Source: Sphingobacterium sp. UBA7855
GTDB lineage: Bacteria > Bacteroidota > Bacteroidia > Sphingobacteriales > Sphingobacteriaceae
Reading direction: 5' to 3'
NCBI GenBank assembly: GCA_002500745.1
Contig: DLST01000010.1
Coordinates: 372,001-436,000, forward strand
Length of the DNA: 64,000 nt
In this document: positions 26,682 through 35,444 of the stretch, one piece after another
Position numbering within the stretch: position 1 is the first letter of the stretch
Layout: each line of letters opens with the position of its first letter
Notes under the pieces: generated by a model
What the model saw: the letters and a program-made list of their open reading frames with translations, nothing else
What the model was told of the DNA's origin: nothing
Databases searched by the model: none
Program-made: the position numbers and the translations under genes

Positions 26682-27533
26682 ATGGTTACTATCCAAAATC
26701 TAAATTTCAGCTATAGTAAATCAAGGCCACTCTTTCTTCATATGGATCTTGAATTGAAGCAGGGGCATATCTATGGCTTGTTGGGGAAGAATGGTGCTGG
26801 TAAATCAACTTTGCTTAAGAATATTGCCGGTTTGGTATATCCTGTTTCGGGGCGAGTTGATGTGCTGGGGCATAACCCTAATCGAAGGGAACCTTCCTTG
26901 TTAAGAGAGATTAGTTTTATTCCCGAAGAGTTTTATCTCCCTGCCGTAAAATCAGAACAGTTTCTGAAGGCTAATGCAGGGTTCTACCCCAACTTCGATC
27001 AGGTATATTTTGATCAGCTTATTCGTGAGTTCGATATTCCCATTGACCAAAAATTAGCAAACATGAGTTATGGACAGAAAAAGAAATATATTATTTCTTT
27101 CGGTTTAGCGTCTAACACAAAAGTGATCATTATGGATGAGCCAACGAATGGTTTGGATATTCCTTCTAAGGTTCAGTTTCGAAAGATCATGGCTTCTGCC
27201 ATTACTGACGATCGATGTGTAATTATCTCCACACACCAGGTGCGTGATCTGGATAATCTTATTGATGCTGTTATTTTGCTTGATGATCATAAGGTTGCAC
27301 TTAATGCTCCGATGCATGTGATTACTGATCGTTTATGCTTTAAAAAAGTAAGAGAATTGCCTTTGGATACACTCTATTCCGAAGAAGGAGTAGGCGGTTT
27401 TAATGTTATTCTCCCAAACTCGGCGGTAGAAGATTCGAGACTGGATTTGGAGTTGCTATTTAATGCAGTGTTACAGTGCAAGGAAAAAATTACGGACCTT
27501 ATTAAACATGATGAATATGTCAAATCTATTTAA
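26682..27533 (+). CDS. ABC transporter ATP-binding protein
   Basis: 283-aa ATPase of the ABC-2 exporter class. Walker A GKNGAGKST (about 36-44), a degenerate signature MSYGQKKKYI and Walker B IIMDEPTNGLD are visible. It overlaps the permease gene by 26 nt when the permease starts at 27508. With the downstream YtrA-type GntR repressor it forms a cassette seen in Bacteroidota and Firmicutes. The substrate is unknown. Confidence 0.9.
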   Translation: MVTIQNLNFSYSKSRPLFLHMDLELKQGHIYGLLGKNGAGKSTLLKNIAGLVYPVSGRVDVLGHNPNRREPSLLREISFIPEEFYLPAVKSEQFLKANAGFYPNFDQVYFDQLIREFDIPIDQKLANMSYGQKKKYIISFGLASNTKVIIMDEPTNGLDIPSKVQFRKIMASAITDDRCVIISTHQVRDLDNLIDAVILLDDHKVALNAPMHVITDRLCFKKVRELPLDTLYSEEGVGGFNVILPNSAVEDSRLDLELLFNAVLQCKEKITDLIKHDEYVKSI

Positions 27534-28326
27534 TGCTACGCGTTTTTTTGGACTGATTCGAAGACAATGGATTGGTTTTGGACGAATTTATCTGATGTCA
27601 ATAGGGATTATTGCCGGGGTAGTTTTTGGTTTTTATGCAGTTAATTTGGGATCAAATTATGATGACATCAAAAAGAATACTATTTATTCGCTGCTAAATT
27701 TCAGAGCACCGTTGTTTTGTATCTTGGGACTCTTTTTTGTAACGGTTATCTCGAGCAGTTATTTTGCTGATTTAGGGAAAAAGACCCGGGCGATTTTTGA
27801 GCTGATGATTCCGGCGTCACAATTGGAAAAGTTTCTGGTCAGCTTATTCTATACGGTTGTCGTGAGTATTGGTTCATACCTATTGGTCTTTTATTTGATC
27901 GATTTGGCATTTGTTTCTTATTTGAGGAGCGTTGGTTCTGTGGTTGTAAATGAAGTACAGCAATCAGGAGAGACGGTCAGTGTGGATCTATGGCAGTACT
28001 TTTATAAGGTTCAATACCCTGAGCCGGCTTATTATTTTTGTTTTGTACCAATTCTTCTGAATGCAATTTTCTTACTTGGTGGGATCGTCTACCAAAACTA
28101 TCAATATGTCAAGACGGCTATTTTTCTTGTGCTTTACTGTGTTGTTTGGATGTGTCTTTTTGTTTACTTAATGAAGACTCAGACCCAGGATACCGTAGGT
28201 ACAATGGATAATAACTATTGGTCTGATTCAAATCATATTTTTGCATTGATCGGCGCTGTAGGAGTGTTGCTTACCATAATGATTTGGGCAGTTGCTTTTT
28301 TAAGGTTAAAAGAAAAGGAGATTTGA
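27508..28326 (+). CDS. ABC-2 type permease
   Basis: Integral membrane partner of the preceding ATPase with about six predicted helices, beginning with YLMSIGIIAGVVFGFY. The start at 27508 (MMNMSNLF) fits the hydrophobic profile better than an upstream in-frame start that would overlap the ATPase further. The regulator gene follows after one base. The transported substrate is unknown. Confidence 0.82.
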   Translation: MMNMSNLFNATRFFGLIRRQWIGFGRIYLMSIGIIAGVVFGFYAVNLGSNYDDIKKNTIYSLLNFRAPLFCILGLFFVTVISSSYFADLGKKTRAIFELMIPASQLEKFLVSLFYTVVVSIGSYLLVFYLIDLAFVSYLRSVGSVVVNEVQQSGETVSVDLWQYFYKVQYPEPAYYFCFVPILLNAIFLLGGIVYQNYQYVKTAIFLVLYCVVWMCLFVYLMKTQTQDTVGTMDNNYWSDSNHIFALIGAVGVLLTIMIWAVAFLRLKEKEI

Positions 28327-28327
28327 T

Positions 28328-28711
28328 ATGGAGTTCAATGCAAATAAAGCCATTTACCTTCAGATTGCTGAGTATGTATGTGATCATATTTTGTTAGCGA
28401 CCTGGAAAGTGGATGAAAAACTCCCCTCAGTAAGGGAATTGGCAATTCAGATGGAGGTTAACCCCAATACTGTTATGCGGACCTACGATATGTTGCAGCA
28501 GAAAGAAATTATAGCCAATAAGCGCGGGATCGGTTTTTTTCTGACACAAGAATCGGTGAAGAATGTGAAGTTATATAGAAAGGCAATTTTTCTCGAAGAA
28601 GATCTTCCCTTGTTTTTTCGTAATATTTATTTATTGGAAATCGGTCTGGATGAGTTAGAGCAACGTTATAGACGGTTTGTTAATCAGAATTTTAATCAAA
28701 ATGAGTCATGA
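28328..28711 (+). CDS. GntR-family regulator, YtrA subfamily
   Basis: 127 aa. An N-terminal winged helix (about 10-75; LPSVRELAIQMEVNPNTVMRTY is spread over the recognition region) has only a short C-terminal tail, as in YtrA regulators that control ABC transporters. It starts one base after the permease stop, and its last 4 bases overlap the next gene. Likely the repressor of this operon, an inference from the family. Confidence 0.88.
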   Translation: MEFNANKAIYLQIAEYVCDHILLATWKVDEKLPSVRELAIQMEVNPNTVMRTYDMLQQKEIIANKRGIGFFLTQESVKNVKLYRKAIFLEEDLPLFFRNIYLLEIGLDELEQRYRRFVNQNFNQNES

Positions 28712-29553
28712 AATTAAGTACAAAAATAATAATTGGATTAGCAATAGGCTTATTCGCGGTTCCGATGCTTGTTGCGTCCTACCTTGTTCGTATAAATCGA
28801 GTGGATGCGAAAAAATATCATGCTGATGTTGAGCAGGAGGTATCTAAGCCAGGTGCAAAGGATGTTTATTACCGGTCGTTCCCCTTGGCAGCTTTCGATA
28901 AGCTTTATATTGTAGGTACCAATGCAAGCGGTGTAGGGTTGTATTGGGTGAAAAGCGATAAGTTTATGGTTAAAGTTAATAAAAGTCAAGCCGACTTTGT
29001 GAAAGCGAATGTCGATCAATCTGGCAATCTTACCTTAGATCTTTTATCAGGAGGAGAGGGGTTTTATAAGTCAATCTATATTTTTTCACCTGATCTTAAG
29101 ATTTTAAAATTAAAAAATGCGGGTATCAACGAGTTGTCCGCCAAGTTGAACGAGTTGACTGTTGTAGGTGATAGCGTTGAGGTATTTTCCCTTGCGGAGA
29201 AATCCGTTATAAATACATTGAACCTGAACCTGACAAATTCCACTATTGATGATCTTGGCGGGACGGACAGTAAGGGGAATTCTCTTGTTGGTCGTTTATT
29301 TGTTAACACGACGAATAGTGTTTTGGGACTTCCGCGTACGAATTATCAAAGTGCAGATATTGTGGCAAACAATTCAGAAGTTTATTTCAATAGGAAAGGA
29401 CCTGAAGCCAAAGTTGGTCTTCTGAATATCAAAACTGAAGGGAAATCATCTGTCCGTTTAGATAGTTTGCAATGGGGAACATTGAACGGGAATCTATCCA
29501 ATGATACTAAAATAGATTTGCCTGTCCATGCATTGCGATCATTGATTAAGTAG
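28708..29553 (+). CDS. Membrane-anchored beta-rich protein (DUF2807-like)
   Basis: 281 aa with an N-terminal signal-anchor (about 5-27) and a Ser/Asn/Gly/Leu-rich body of short repeating strands (LNLNLTNSTIDDL and similar), like adhesin-type right-handed beta helices of the DUF2807 class. It overlaps the GntR gene by 4 nt and ends before a terminator, so it is the fourth gene of the ABC operon. Probably on the periplasmic side of a membrane; function unknown. Confidence 0.62.
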   Translation: MKLSTKIIIGLAIGLFAVPMLVASYLVRINRVDAKKYHADVEQEVSKPGAKDVYYRSFPLAAFDKLYIVGTNASGVGLYWVKSDKFMVKVNKSQADFVKANVDQSGNLTLDLLSGGEGFYKSIYIFSPDLKILKLKNAGINELSAKLNELTVVGDSVEVFSLAEKSVINTLNLNLTNSTIDDLGGTDSKGNSLVGRLFVNTTNSVLGLPRTNYQSADIVANNSEVYFNRKGPEAKVGLLNIKTEGKSSVRLDSLQWGTLNGNLSNDTKIDLPVHALRSLIK

Positions 29554-29608
29554 GGTTTAATTGTTGGATGTTGCGGTCGATCGTTAATAGTAGAGATCGG
29601 TATTTTCT

Positions 29609-29647
29609 GAAAAGGTCAAAATTCCCTAGTGGGATTTTGACCTTTTC
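29609..29647. terminator. Bidirectional terminator ABC operon / LacI gene
   Basis: A long stem GAAAAGGTCAAAAT...ATTTTGACCTTTTC with one bulged T and loop TAGT lies between convergent genes, with T-rich flanks. Confidence 0.78.
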
Positions 29648-29648
29648 T

Positions 29649-30686
29649 TTAAAGGGATGATGTAGATTTTCGGTGTTCGATACTGCAGTCCAAAAAATAC
29701 GTCTCGAATTCAAAATAATTCTTTTTGTTTTTTTTCTTTAACATCTGCAAGAGGAGTTCTACCGATTTCTCTGCCATCAGCTGTGTTGGTTGGGTGATTG
29801 TTGTTAGAGATGGATTGAGACTGTTGGCAAAGGGGGTGTTGCTAAAGCCAATTAAGTTCATGTCATCAGGAATTTTCACCTTCAATTTATTTAATATGTG
29901 CAAAACTTTTAATGACAAGGTGTCTGTCGTTGAGAGGAGTGCATTTGGAGCGGAGGGCTTATTTAATAACGTGTTTATTTTGCGTTCCAATTCGTCATCG
30001 ATATTGTCCTTGGGGCTGGAATAGGATATTTCTATAATATTTTCTTCTTTGAAGGGTACGCCGGCGTTGAAGAGTGCATCTTTATATCCTTTTATACGGC
30101 TTACATTTCCGCCAATATCTTTACATAGTAAAAGAATGATATTTTCTCTTCTGTTTTTGATCATTTCTTCTGTTGCCTGGTAGATGACCTTGTTGTTTTG
30201 GATTCCGATTTTGAATGTATCGAGCTGATGGTTTATTCGGTCGAAAATAATAACGGGACAAACCTGCTCCATCATATAAAACAAAAGCGATAAGCTTGAA
30301 TCATTTTTCACAGGGGAAATGATCACTCCTTCGATATTGCTTTGTATGCAAAGTTCCAGCGCTTCTTTTTCTTTTTTCTCGTCGTTAAAAGTCTGCAATA
30401 GAATCAGTTTATAATTCGTCTGCGATAGAATTTGCGAGATCTCTTCGTAGAAATCAAAGAAAAAAGAGCTTGAGATAAATGGAACAATGATTGCTAATGT
30501 GTTTGAACGCCCCGTTTTTAAGCTTTTTGCGGAAAAATTTGGTATATAATTGATTTTCTGCGTAAAATCTAAGATTAGCTTTTTTGTTTCTGCACTTATT
30601 TCATGGCTATCGTTTAGTGCTTTGGAAATGGTTCCTGGAGATAGGTTTAACTGTTGGCCAATCTCTTTTAACGTAAATCTCTTCAT
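29649..30686 (-). CDS. LacI-family transcriptional regulator
   Basis: 345 aa. The N-terminal LacI helix-turn-helix is FTLKEIGQQLNLSPGTISKA, with hinge SAKSLKTGRSNTLAIIVP. A periplasmic-binding-protein-like sensor domain follows. Such regulators usually sense sugars, but no sugar genes lie beside it, so its target and effector are unknown. The gene is alone, facing the ABC operon tail to tail. Confidence 0.9.
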   Translation of the reverse strand: MKRFTLKEIGQQLNLSPGTISKALNDSHEISAETKKLILDFTQKINYIPNFSAKSLKTGRSNTLAIIVPFISSSFFFDFYEEISQILSQTNYKLILLQTFNDEKKEKEALELCIQSNIEGVIISPVKNDSSLSLLFYMMEQVCPVIIFDRINHQLDTFKIGIQNNKVIYQATEEMIKNRRENIILLLCKDIGGNVSRIKGYKDALFNAGVPFKEENIIEISYSSPKDNIDDELERKINTLLNKPSAPNALLSTTDTLSLKVLHILNKLKVKIPDDMNLIGFSNTPFANSLNPSLTTITQPTQLMAEKSVELLLQMLKKKNKKNYFEFETYFLDCSIEHRKSTSSL

Positions 30687-30943
30687 GTGCTCGATCCTCT
30701 TTCATTGATTACAAATGTTCTAGCGTCAATACGATGGTAAGATAGCGCTAGAATTATTCTTGAATTATCGGTTACTATTTTTAATGTATTGACCTCGTAA
30801 ATTCTTGAAATTATAAAGATAAGATAAAAAACATGTTTTCAAATGGAGATCAAGAAAACCATTATGAACGAGAAGTTCGTTTTTTTTTTAGTTTTTCATT
30901 TTAACAAATCGTTTTTGCGTAAATTAGGTGGGTACTAAACGAA

Positions 30944-30969
30944 AAAAGCTAATCCTGCGATTAGCTTTT
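30944..30969 (-). terminator. Terminator after tRNA-Lys
   Basis: An 11-bp stem (30944-30954 and 30959-30969) with loop CTGC has a T-run following on the minus strand, a few bases beyond the tRNA 3' end. Confidence 0.75.
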
Positions 30970-30975
30970 CTTTTG

Positions 30976-31048
30976 TGATCCCGCTGGGATTCGAACCCAG
31001 GACCCATACATTAAAAGTGTATTGCTCTACCAGCTGAGCTACGGAATC
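30976..31048 (-). tRNA. tRNA-Lys (anticodon TTT)
   Basis: The minus strand folds into a full cloverleaf. Acceptor arms GATTCCG and CGGGATC, D-arm AGCTCAGCTGGTAGAGC, anticodon arm ATACA-CTTTTAA-TGTAT with anticodon TTT, and T-arm CTGGGTTCGAATCCCAG. The CCA end is not encoded. It has its own promoter and terminator. Confidence 0.97.
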
Positions 31049-31070
31049 CTTTCTGTTTTTGAAAGTGATG

Positions 31071-31102
31071 CAAAGGTAGAATTTCTTTTGATATATGCCA
31101 AA
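31071..31102 (-). promoter_or_regulatory. Promoter of tRNA-Lys
   Basis: On the minus strand TTTG (31099-31102), 20-nt spacer, TACCTTTG (31071-31078), about 20 nt before the tRNA 5' end. Its position before a tRNA helps to confirm this promoter form for the organism. Confidence 0.75.
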
Positions 31103-31163
31103 TTATTGCGCGCAAATTTTGACGAAAAGGGCTTAACTGCTTAATAAATAAACGGATTATTTT

Positions 31164-32024
31164 TTATCGCGCTTTTTTTGCATGGATTATTCGGTCTGCT
31201 CCATTGATATCTTTGATTAATATAACTTGTTCAAATCCTTTTTTGATCATAAGATCTTTCATTTCTGCACCCAAATACTGATTGATCTCAAAATATAGAT
31301 CTCCATCTGGAGCTAAATGTTTCAGTGCAAAGGATGAAATAACATCATAAAAAATGAGGGGAGCACTTTCTTCAATGAATAATGCGAGCTCAGGTTCATA
31401 AGCCAATACGTTTTGATTCATATGCTGCTTTTCTCCCGGGGTTATATAGGGCGGATTGGATACAATGATATTGTATTGTTGGTCGGAGAAAATGTATTCC
31501 CATTCAAATATATCCGCATTGATAAATTGAACCTGAGTTTTTAAATTTCTAGCATTTTCCTGTGCCGTCTTTATCGCCTCTTTTGAGATGTCCATCGTGG
31601 TTACTTGGGCATTATTAAGATTCTTTGCTAAGATGATAGGGATGCAGCCAGATCCAGTTCCGATATCTATAATTTTTAGGCTTTGAGAAGATTTGTGGTT
31701 TTTGATGATCAGATCGACAAGTTCTTCAGTTTCCTGGCGTGGAATGAGGACCGATTCATTGACCTGGAAAACTTCACCATAAAAATCTGCTTTATTGAGT
31801 ATGTACTGTATAGGTCTGTGCTTTTTTAAATTCTGAAGGATGCTAAGTGCTTCAGCCTTATCCGCCTCGTGGACGATAGCTGTTTTTCTCAATTGATAAT
31901 TGGTTCTATTTAACCCAAACTTTTCGGCAACAACCACTAAGAATATTGCTTTTATTTCATCCTCCTCATATAACTCCTGAAGCTCATGTTGAAATAATAA
32001 TTCGAAATCTTGAAGTATTTCCAT
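31164..32024 (-). CDS. prmC: Peptide chain release factor N5-glutamine methyltransferase
   Basis: Methylates the GGQ glutamine of release factors RF1/RF2 using SAM. 286 aa. The SAM-binding loop IDIGTGSGCIPI and the NPPY motif in IIVSNPPYITPGE, which holds the target Gln, are present. An N-terminal helical domain precedes. It is divergent from ribD with 34 bp between start codons, and the TACCTTTG box ends 4 nt before the ATG, implying a leaderless mRNA. Confidence 0.95.
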   Translation of the reverse strand: MEILQDFELLFQHELQELYEEDEIKAIFLVVVAEKFGLNRTNYQLRKTAIVHEADKAEALSILQNLKKHRPIQYILNKADFYGEVFQVNESVLIPRQETEELVDLIIKNHKSSQSLKIIDIGTGSGCIPIILAKNLNNAQVTTMDISKEAIKTAQENARNLKTQVQFINADIFEWEYIFSDQQYNIIVSNPPYITPGEKQHMNQNVLAYEPELALFIEESAPLIFYDVISSFALKHLAPDGDLYFEINQYLGAEMKDLMIKKGFEQVILIKDINGADRIIHAKKAR

Positions 32025-32028
32025 GTGT

Positions 32029-32036
32029 CAAAGGTA
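32029..32036 (-). promoter_or_regulatory. prmC promoter -7 box, 4 nt before ATG
   Basis: TACCTTTG on the minus strand fits TAnnTTTG exactly, with ACAC between it and ATG. The -33 position has no TTTG. Confidence 0.55.
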
Positions 32037-32043
32037 CGATTTT

Positions 32044-32061
32044 CATAGATTTGTATCTATG
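32044..32061. repeat. Perfect inverted repeat in the prmC/ribD control region
   Basis: CATAGAT-TTGT-ATCTATG: 7-bp arms around the ribD -7 box, the right arm ending in the ribD ATG. It could be a protein-binding site for the divergent pair, or chance. Confidence 0.45.
32046..32053 (+). promoter_or_regulatory. ribD promoter -7 box, 5 nt before ATG
   Basis: TAGATTTG fits TAnnTTTG, with 5 nt to the ATG at 32059. Confidence 0.5.
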
Positions 32062-33105
32062 GATATGCACAGGCAATATATGCATCGTTGTTTGGAACTG
32101 GCCCAAATGGGGGCGGGTTCAGTGAGTCCCAATCCAATGGTTGGGGCTGTCATTGTTTTGGACGGTAAAATTATTGGTGAAGGGTATACTTCTCCGTATG
32201 GTGGACCGCATGCTGAAGTCAATGCTGTACAACAGGTTATGCAAAAGTATGGGGAAGAAGCAAAACGGCTTATCGCAGAAAGTACTTTTTATGTCAGCCT
32301 TGAACCTTGCGCGCATTATGGGAAGACACCTCCCTGTGCCAATATGATTGCGGAGCTGAAACCGTTGAAAGTTTTTATAGCCTGTTTGGATCCTTTCGCA
32401 AAGGTCAATGGCAAAGGAGTAGAAATACTACGGGAAGCTGGTATTGCGGTTGAAATTGGTTTACTGGAAAAAGAGGCCATATGGCTCAACCGTCGATTTT
32501 TTACCCGTATCGGTCAATTTCGTCCCTATGTTATTTTAAAATGGGCACAAACCAAGGATGGTTTTATAGGGCAAGAAGGTAAGCAGATTTGGATAAGTAA
32601 TGCTGCAAGCCAACAGTTGGTTCACCGTTGGCGAGCAGAAGAGGATGCTATTTTGGTCGGTACAAATACTGCAATCGTAGATAATCCCAGTCTGACCGTA
32701 AGAGAATGGCAGGGCAAAAACCCATTGCGTATTCTTTTAGATAGAGATCTTGCTATTTCGCTAGATGCCAATATTCTCAATGAGCAAGCTGATACAATTG
32801 TGTTCAATGCTAAAAAGACAGAATGGACAGTAAATGTGAAGTATATTGAGCTTGAAAATTATGGTCTATATCTACCGCAAAATATTCTTTATCAACTTTA
32901 TTTAATGGATGTTCAATCTATAATCATAGAAGGCGGGCGAGCAACCCTGCAAATGTTTATAGATGCGGGCCTGTGGGATGAGGCCAGGGTCTTCGAATCT
33001 GAAACGAATTTATTGAGCGGGATTACGGCTCCTCTCTTCAAGGGGCAATTGCTCGAAAGTAAATTAGTTTCCAATGATATTTTAAAGATCTATAAGAAAC
33101 AGTAA
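32059..33105 (+). CDS. ribD: Bifunctional diaminohydroxyphosphoribosylaminopyrimidine deaminase / 5-amino-6-(5-phosphoribosylamino)uracil reductase
   Basis: Two steps of riboflavin synthesis. The N-terminal zinc deaminase domain has HAEVNA and PCAHYGKTPPC (zinc His and two Cys). The C-terminal reductase domain has WAQTKDGFIG and IIEGG. An in-frame ATG at 32023 would add 12 non-conserved residues and would overlap the prmC start. I chose 32059 because the -7 box lies between the two and homologues begin near here, giving 348 aa. Confidence 0.9.
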   Translation: MDMHRQYMHRCLELAQMGAGSVSPNPMVGAVIVLDGKIIGEGYTSPYGGPHAEVNAVQQVMQKYGEEAKRLIAESTFYVSLEPCAHYGKTPPCANMIAELKPLKVFIACLDPFAKVNGKGVEILREAGIAVEIGLLEKEAIWLNRRFFTRIGQFRPYVILKWAQTKDGFIGQEGKQIWISNAASQQLVHRWRAEEDAILVGTNTAIVDNPSLTVREWQGKNPLRILLDRDLAISLDANILNEQADTIVFNAKKTEWTVNVKYIELENYGLYLPQNILYQLYLMDVQSIIIEGGRATLQMFIDAGLWDEARVFESETNLLSGITAPLFKGQLLESKLVSNDILKIYKKQ

Positions 33106-33166
33106 TTTTTGTATATTTAGGAAATTATAAGCCATAGCCGGTTAGTTGAATTCTTAAAATACAATT

Positions 33167-34450
33167 ATGTTAGTTACAGAAAACTTAATGCAGTTTATCT
33201 GGAAACTTCGGCTATTCCGTGCAAATGGGTTAAATTCCACTGATGGTGGGTCCCTAGCCGTCGTTCAAGTGGGACAATACAATACAGATTCTGGCCCCGA
33301 TTTTCTCATGTCGCACATTAGATATGCAGATAGGGATTGGTTTGGTCATGTAGAAATACATGTTCAATCATCAGATTGGGACCGCCATGCTCATCAAGAA
33401 GATGTTACTTACAATAACGTGATCTTACATGTGGTTTGGAAAAATGATAAAGTTATCTACCGAAGTGATGGAACGTCTATTCCTACGTTAGTACTTTCGG
33501 ACTATGTAGATAAAAATCTATTAGAAAAATATGCCAATATGATGGATACCAAAAGCTGGATTCCATGCGAATATCAGCTTGGGCCTATCAATATCTTAAA
33601 AAAATCAATGTGGCTGGATACCCTGTCAATTGAGCGTTTGGAAATGAAAGTTCAGCGGATTTTCGTACTTCTGAAACATTTTGACAATGATTGGGAAAAA
33701 ACCTTCTGGGTATGGATGTGTAGATCTATGGGGTTAAAAGTTAACGCAGATACTTTTCAGGAATTCGGAGAAAAACTGCCGTTGCATATTCTAAAAAAAT
33801 ACCGTTCAAACTTATTTAAAACGGAAGCTATTTTTTTTGGTATCAGTGGTTTATTGCTTGGTAAACCAACTAGTGGGTATGTGAAGCGATTAGTAGACGA
33901 ATTTAAATACCAACAGCATATTCACGATATTGAAATCGTTTTTGGTGTATGGAAGAGGTTGAGAATGAGACCCTATAATTTCCCCGAACGGCGGATTGCC
34001 CAATTAGCGGTTTTGTTTAGTAAGAATGAGTTGGGGGTGGCAAAGCTTTTGGGCGTTGATAGTTTGGAGGCGGCGAGAAAATTATTTAAAATTGAATCTT
34101 CAAGCGATTTTTGGGAATCACGTTTTTCTTTAGGCACAAAAGAAAAAGCTAAAAAAAGTGCTTGGATCGGGAAAGAAACTGTTGATCTTCTGGTTATTAA
34201 TGTGGTTGTTGTATTCCTTTTTTCATATGGAAAATATTTTGGCATTCAGTCCTATATTGAAATGGCTTTACAGTTATTGGAGGAGCTTCCTGCTGAAAAT
34301 AATAATATCGTGCGGCGATTTGCTAAACATAATTGGGATGTTAAAGACGCAGGCAAGACGCAAGGAATGTTGCAGCTGAAGGAGTTTTACTGCGATAAGA
34401 AACGTTGTCTTCATTGCAGAATCGGTATGGAGATTTTAAAAGGTAACTAG
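33167..34450 (+). CDS. DUF2851 family protein
   Basis: 427 aa, a family common in Bacteroidota with no assigned function. The N-terminal part (GSLAVVQVGQYNTDSGPDF, HVEIHVQSSDWDRHAHQ) is conserved, with a His/Asp/Glu-rich pattern that could bind metal. The C-terminal end has a CDKKRCLHCRIG cysteine cluster. Its stop codon shares CTAG with the stop of the convergent ankyrin gene. Confidence 0.8.
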   Translation: MLVTENLMQFIWKLRLFRANGLNSTDGGSLAVVQVGQYNTDSGPDFLMSHIRYADRDWFGHVEIHVQSSDWDRHAHQEDVTYNNVILHVVWKNDKVIYRSDGTSIPTLVLSDYVDKNLLEKYANMMDTKSWIPCEYQLGPINILKKSMWLDTLSIERLEMKVQRIFVLLKHFDNDWEKTFWVWMCRSMGLKVNADTFQEFGEKLPLHILKKYRSNLFKTEAIFFGISGLLLGKPTSGYVKRLVDEFKYQQHIHDIEIVFGVWKRLRMRPYNFPERRIAQLAVLFSKNELGVAKLLGVDSLEAARKLFKIESSSDFWESRFSLGTKEKAKKSAWIGKETVDLLVINVVVVFLFSYGKYFGIQSYIEMALQLLEELPAENNNIVRRFAKHNWDVKDAGKTQGMLQLKEFYCDKKRCLHCRIGMEILKGN

Positions 34451-35097
34451 TTCTTTAAAATTTCTGCAATTTCTTTATGGCCTTTTTCATACGCCAGATC
34501 CATTGGTGATAGTCCTGAAATGTTGATTATTCTTGTATCTGCTCCGTTTTCAAGTAAGGCAACAATAAAATTGATATTACCATATTGGGCAGCAAAATGA
34601 AGCGGAGTTTCGCCTGTGGCGTGAATGGCATTGACATTCGCGCCCGCATCGATAAGCAATTTCCCAATTTCTTCATTGTTGTTTGAGGCGGCAATATGCA
34701 ATGCTGTAGTGAGCTGTTCATTTTTGGTTACGGTGTTTGGATTTGCACCTTTGGATAGCAATAGACGAACAATGTCTACTTTGTTGAAATATGTAGCTAA
34801 GGTCAATGGCGTAAAACCCTGCGATGACCATTCATTGATAACAGAAGGGACCTGCGAAATAATAGCCTCAAGATAGGATGTTAATCCTGCTGCACAAGCC
34901 TCATGTACAGTCATGGACTTAGTGTGTTGTAAAAGTACCCTTATGATCTGAGGTTTGTTGTAATAGCATGCTAATAGAAGGGGCGAAATTCCATGACTTG
35001 TTGTTTCCTGTAAAAGTTCGGGATTTCCAATCAATAACAGATCTATGTCGTTGCTTTTTCCTTGTTCTATGTATTGTTCTAAAATGGAGAGGCTCAT
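34447..35097 (-). CDS. Ankyrin-repeat protein
   Basis: 216 aa made of about six ankyrin repeats. Typical sequences are TPLTLATYFNKVDIVRLLLSKGANPN (split over two helices) and TPLHFAAQYGNINFIVALLENGAD. No signal peptide is visible, so it is probably cytoplasmic and mediates protein contacts. The partner is unknown. Confidence 0.88.
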   Translation of the reverse strand: MSLSILEQYIEQGKSNDIDLLLIGNPELLQETTSHGISPLLLACYYNKPQIIRVLLQHTKSMTVHEACAAGLTSYLEAIISQVPSVINEWSSQGFTPLTLATYFNKVDIVRLLLSKGANPNTVTKNEQLTTALHIAASNNNEEIGKLLIDAGANVNAIHATGETPLHFAAQYGNINFIVALLENGADTRIINISGLSPMDLAYEKGHKEIAEILKN

Positions 35098-35311
35098 GTG
35101 TTTGTTAATTGTCTAAGTTCTTTACTAAAATAAACTTTATTCATGACAATAAATGTTTGATTGGAGAAATTATTGATAATTTATGATGCTCCATATCCGA
35201 ATTAAAAGTGAGAGGTGCGCTTTTTTTAAAAGGTGTATGGAGATCGAAAAAGCCCAAAAAGCGTATTTTTTAATTTTTTATATACACAAATGTGTAGTAA
35301 TGCACATAATA

Positions 35312-35343
35312 TTTCCGTAAATTAAAAAGTAGATGTACTTTTG
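35312..35343 (+). promoter_or_regulatory. Promoter upstream of ubiX
   Basis: TTTC (35312-35315, one mismatch), 20-nt spacer, TACTTTTG (35336-35343). Confidence 0.5.
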
Positions 35344-35383
35344 TTAAGCCCCTCCCAAGGGCATGTTTTTCATAGGTAGATGT

Positions 35384-35417
35384 AGGGTCGGGTGTTTCTC
35401 ACTACGACCCTTTTTTT
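35384..35417 (+). terminator. Terminator hairpin in the ubiX leader
   Basis: AGGGTCG (35384-35390) / CGACCCT (35405-35411) with a 14-nt loop is followed by TTTTTT. It lies between the promoter and the ubiX ATG at 35445. Confidence 0.65.
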
Positions 35418-35444
35418 ATAGCTTTGTTTTATATTTTAAAAGAG

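Larger units (their letters stand above)
35098..35444. other. Intergenic region upstream of ubiX
   Basis: 347 bp. The left half is AT-rich with nothing evident. The right part has a promoter (35312-35343), a GC-rich stretch with a GCCC/GGGC mini-stem at about 35348-35362 and a terminator hairpin (35384-35417) before ubiX. It could contain a short RNA of about 70 nt. Confidence 0.5.

Noticed and set aside
30687..30943. Possible RNA gene between the LacI gene and tRNA-Lys
   Set aside because: AT-rich with a poly-T stretch but no stable structure or promoter that I could support.
34447..34450. CTAG shared by the stop codons of DUF2851 and ankyrin genes
   Set aside because: A 4-nt tail-to-tail overlap is common in compact genomes; no further signal.
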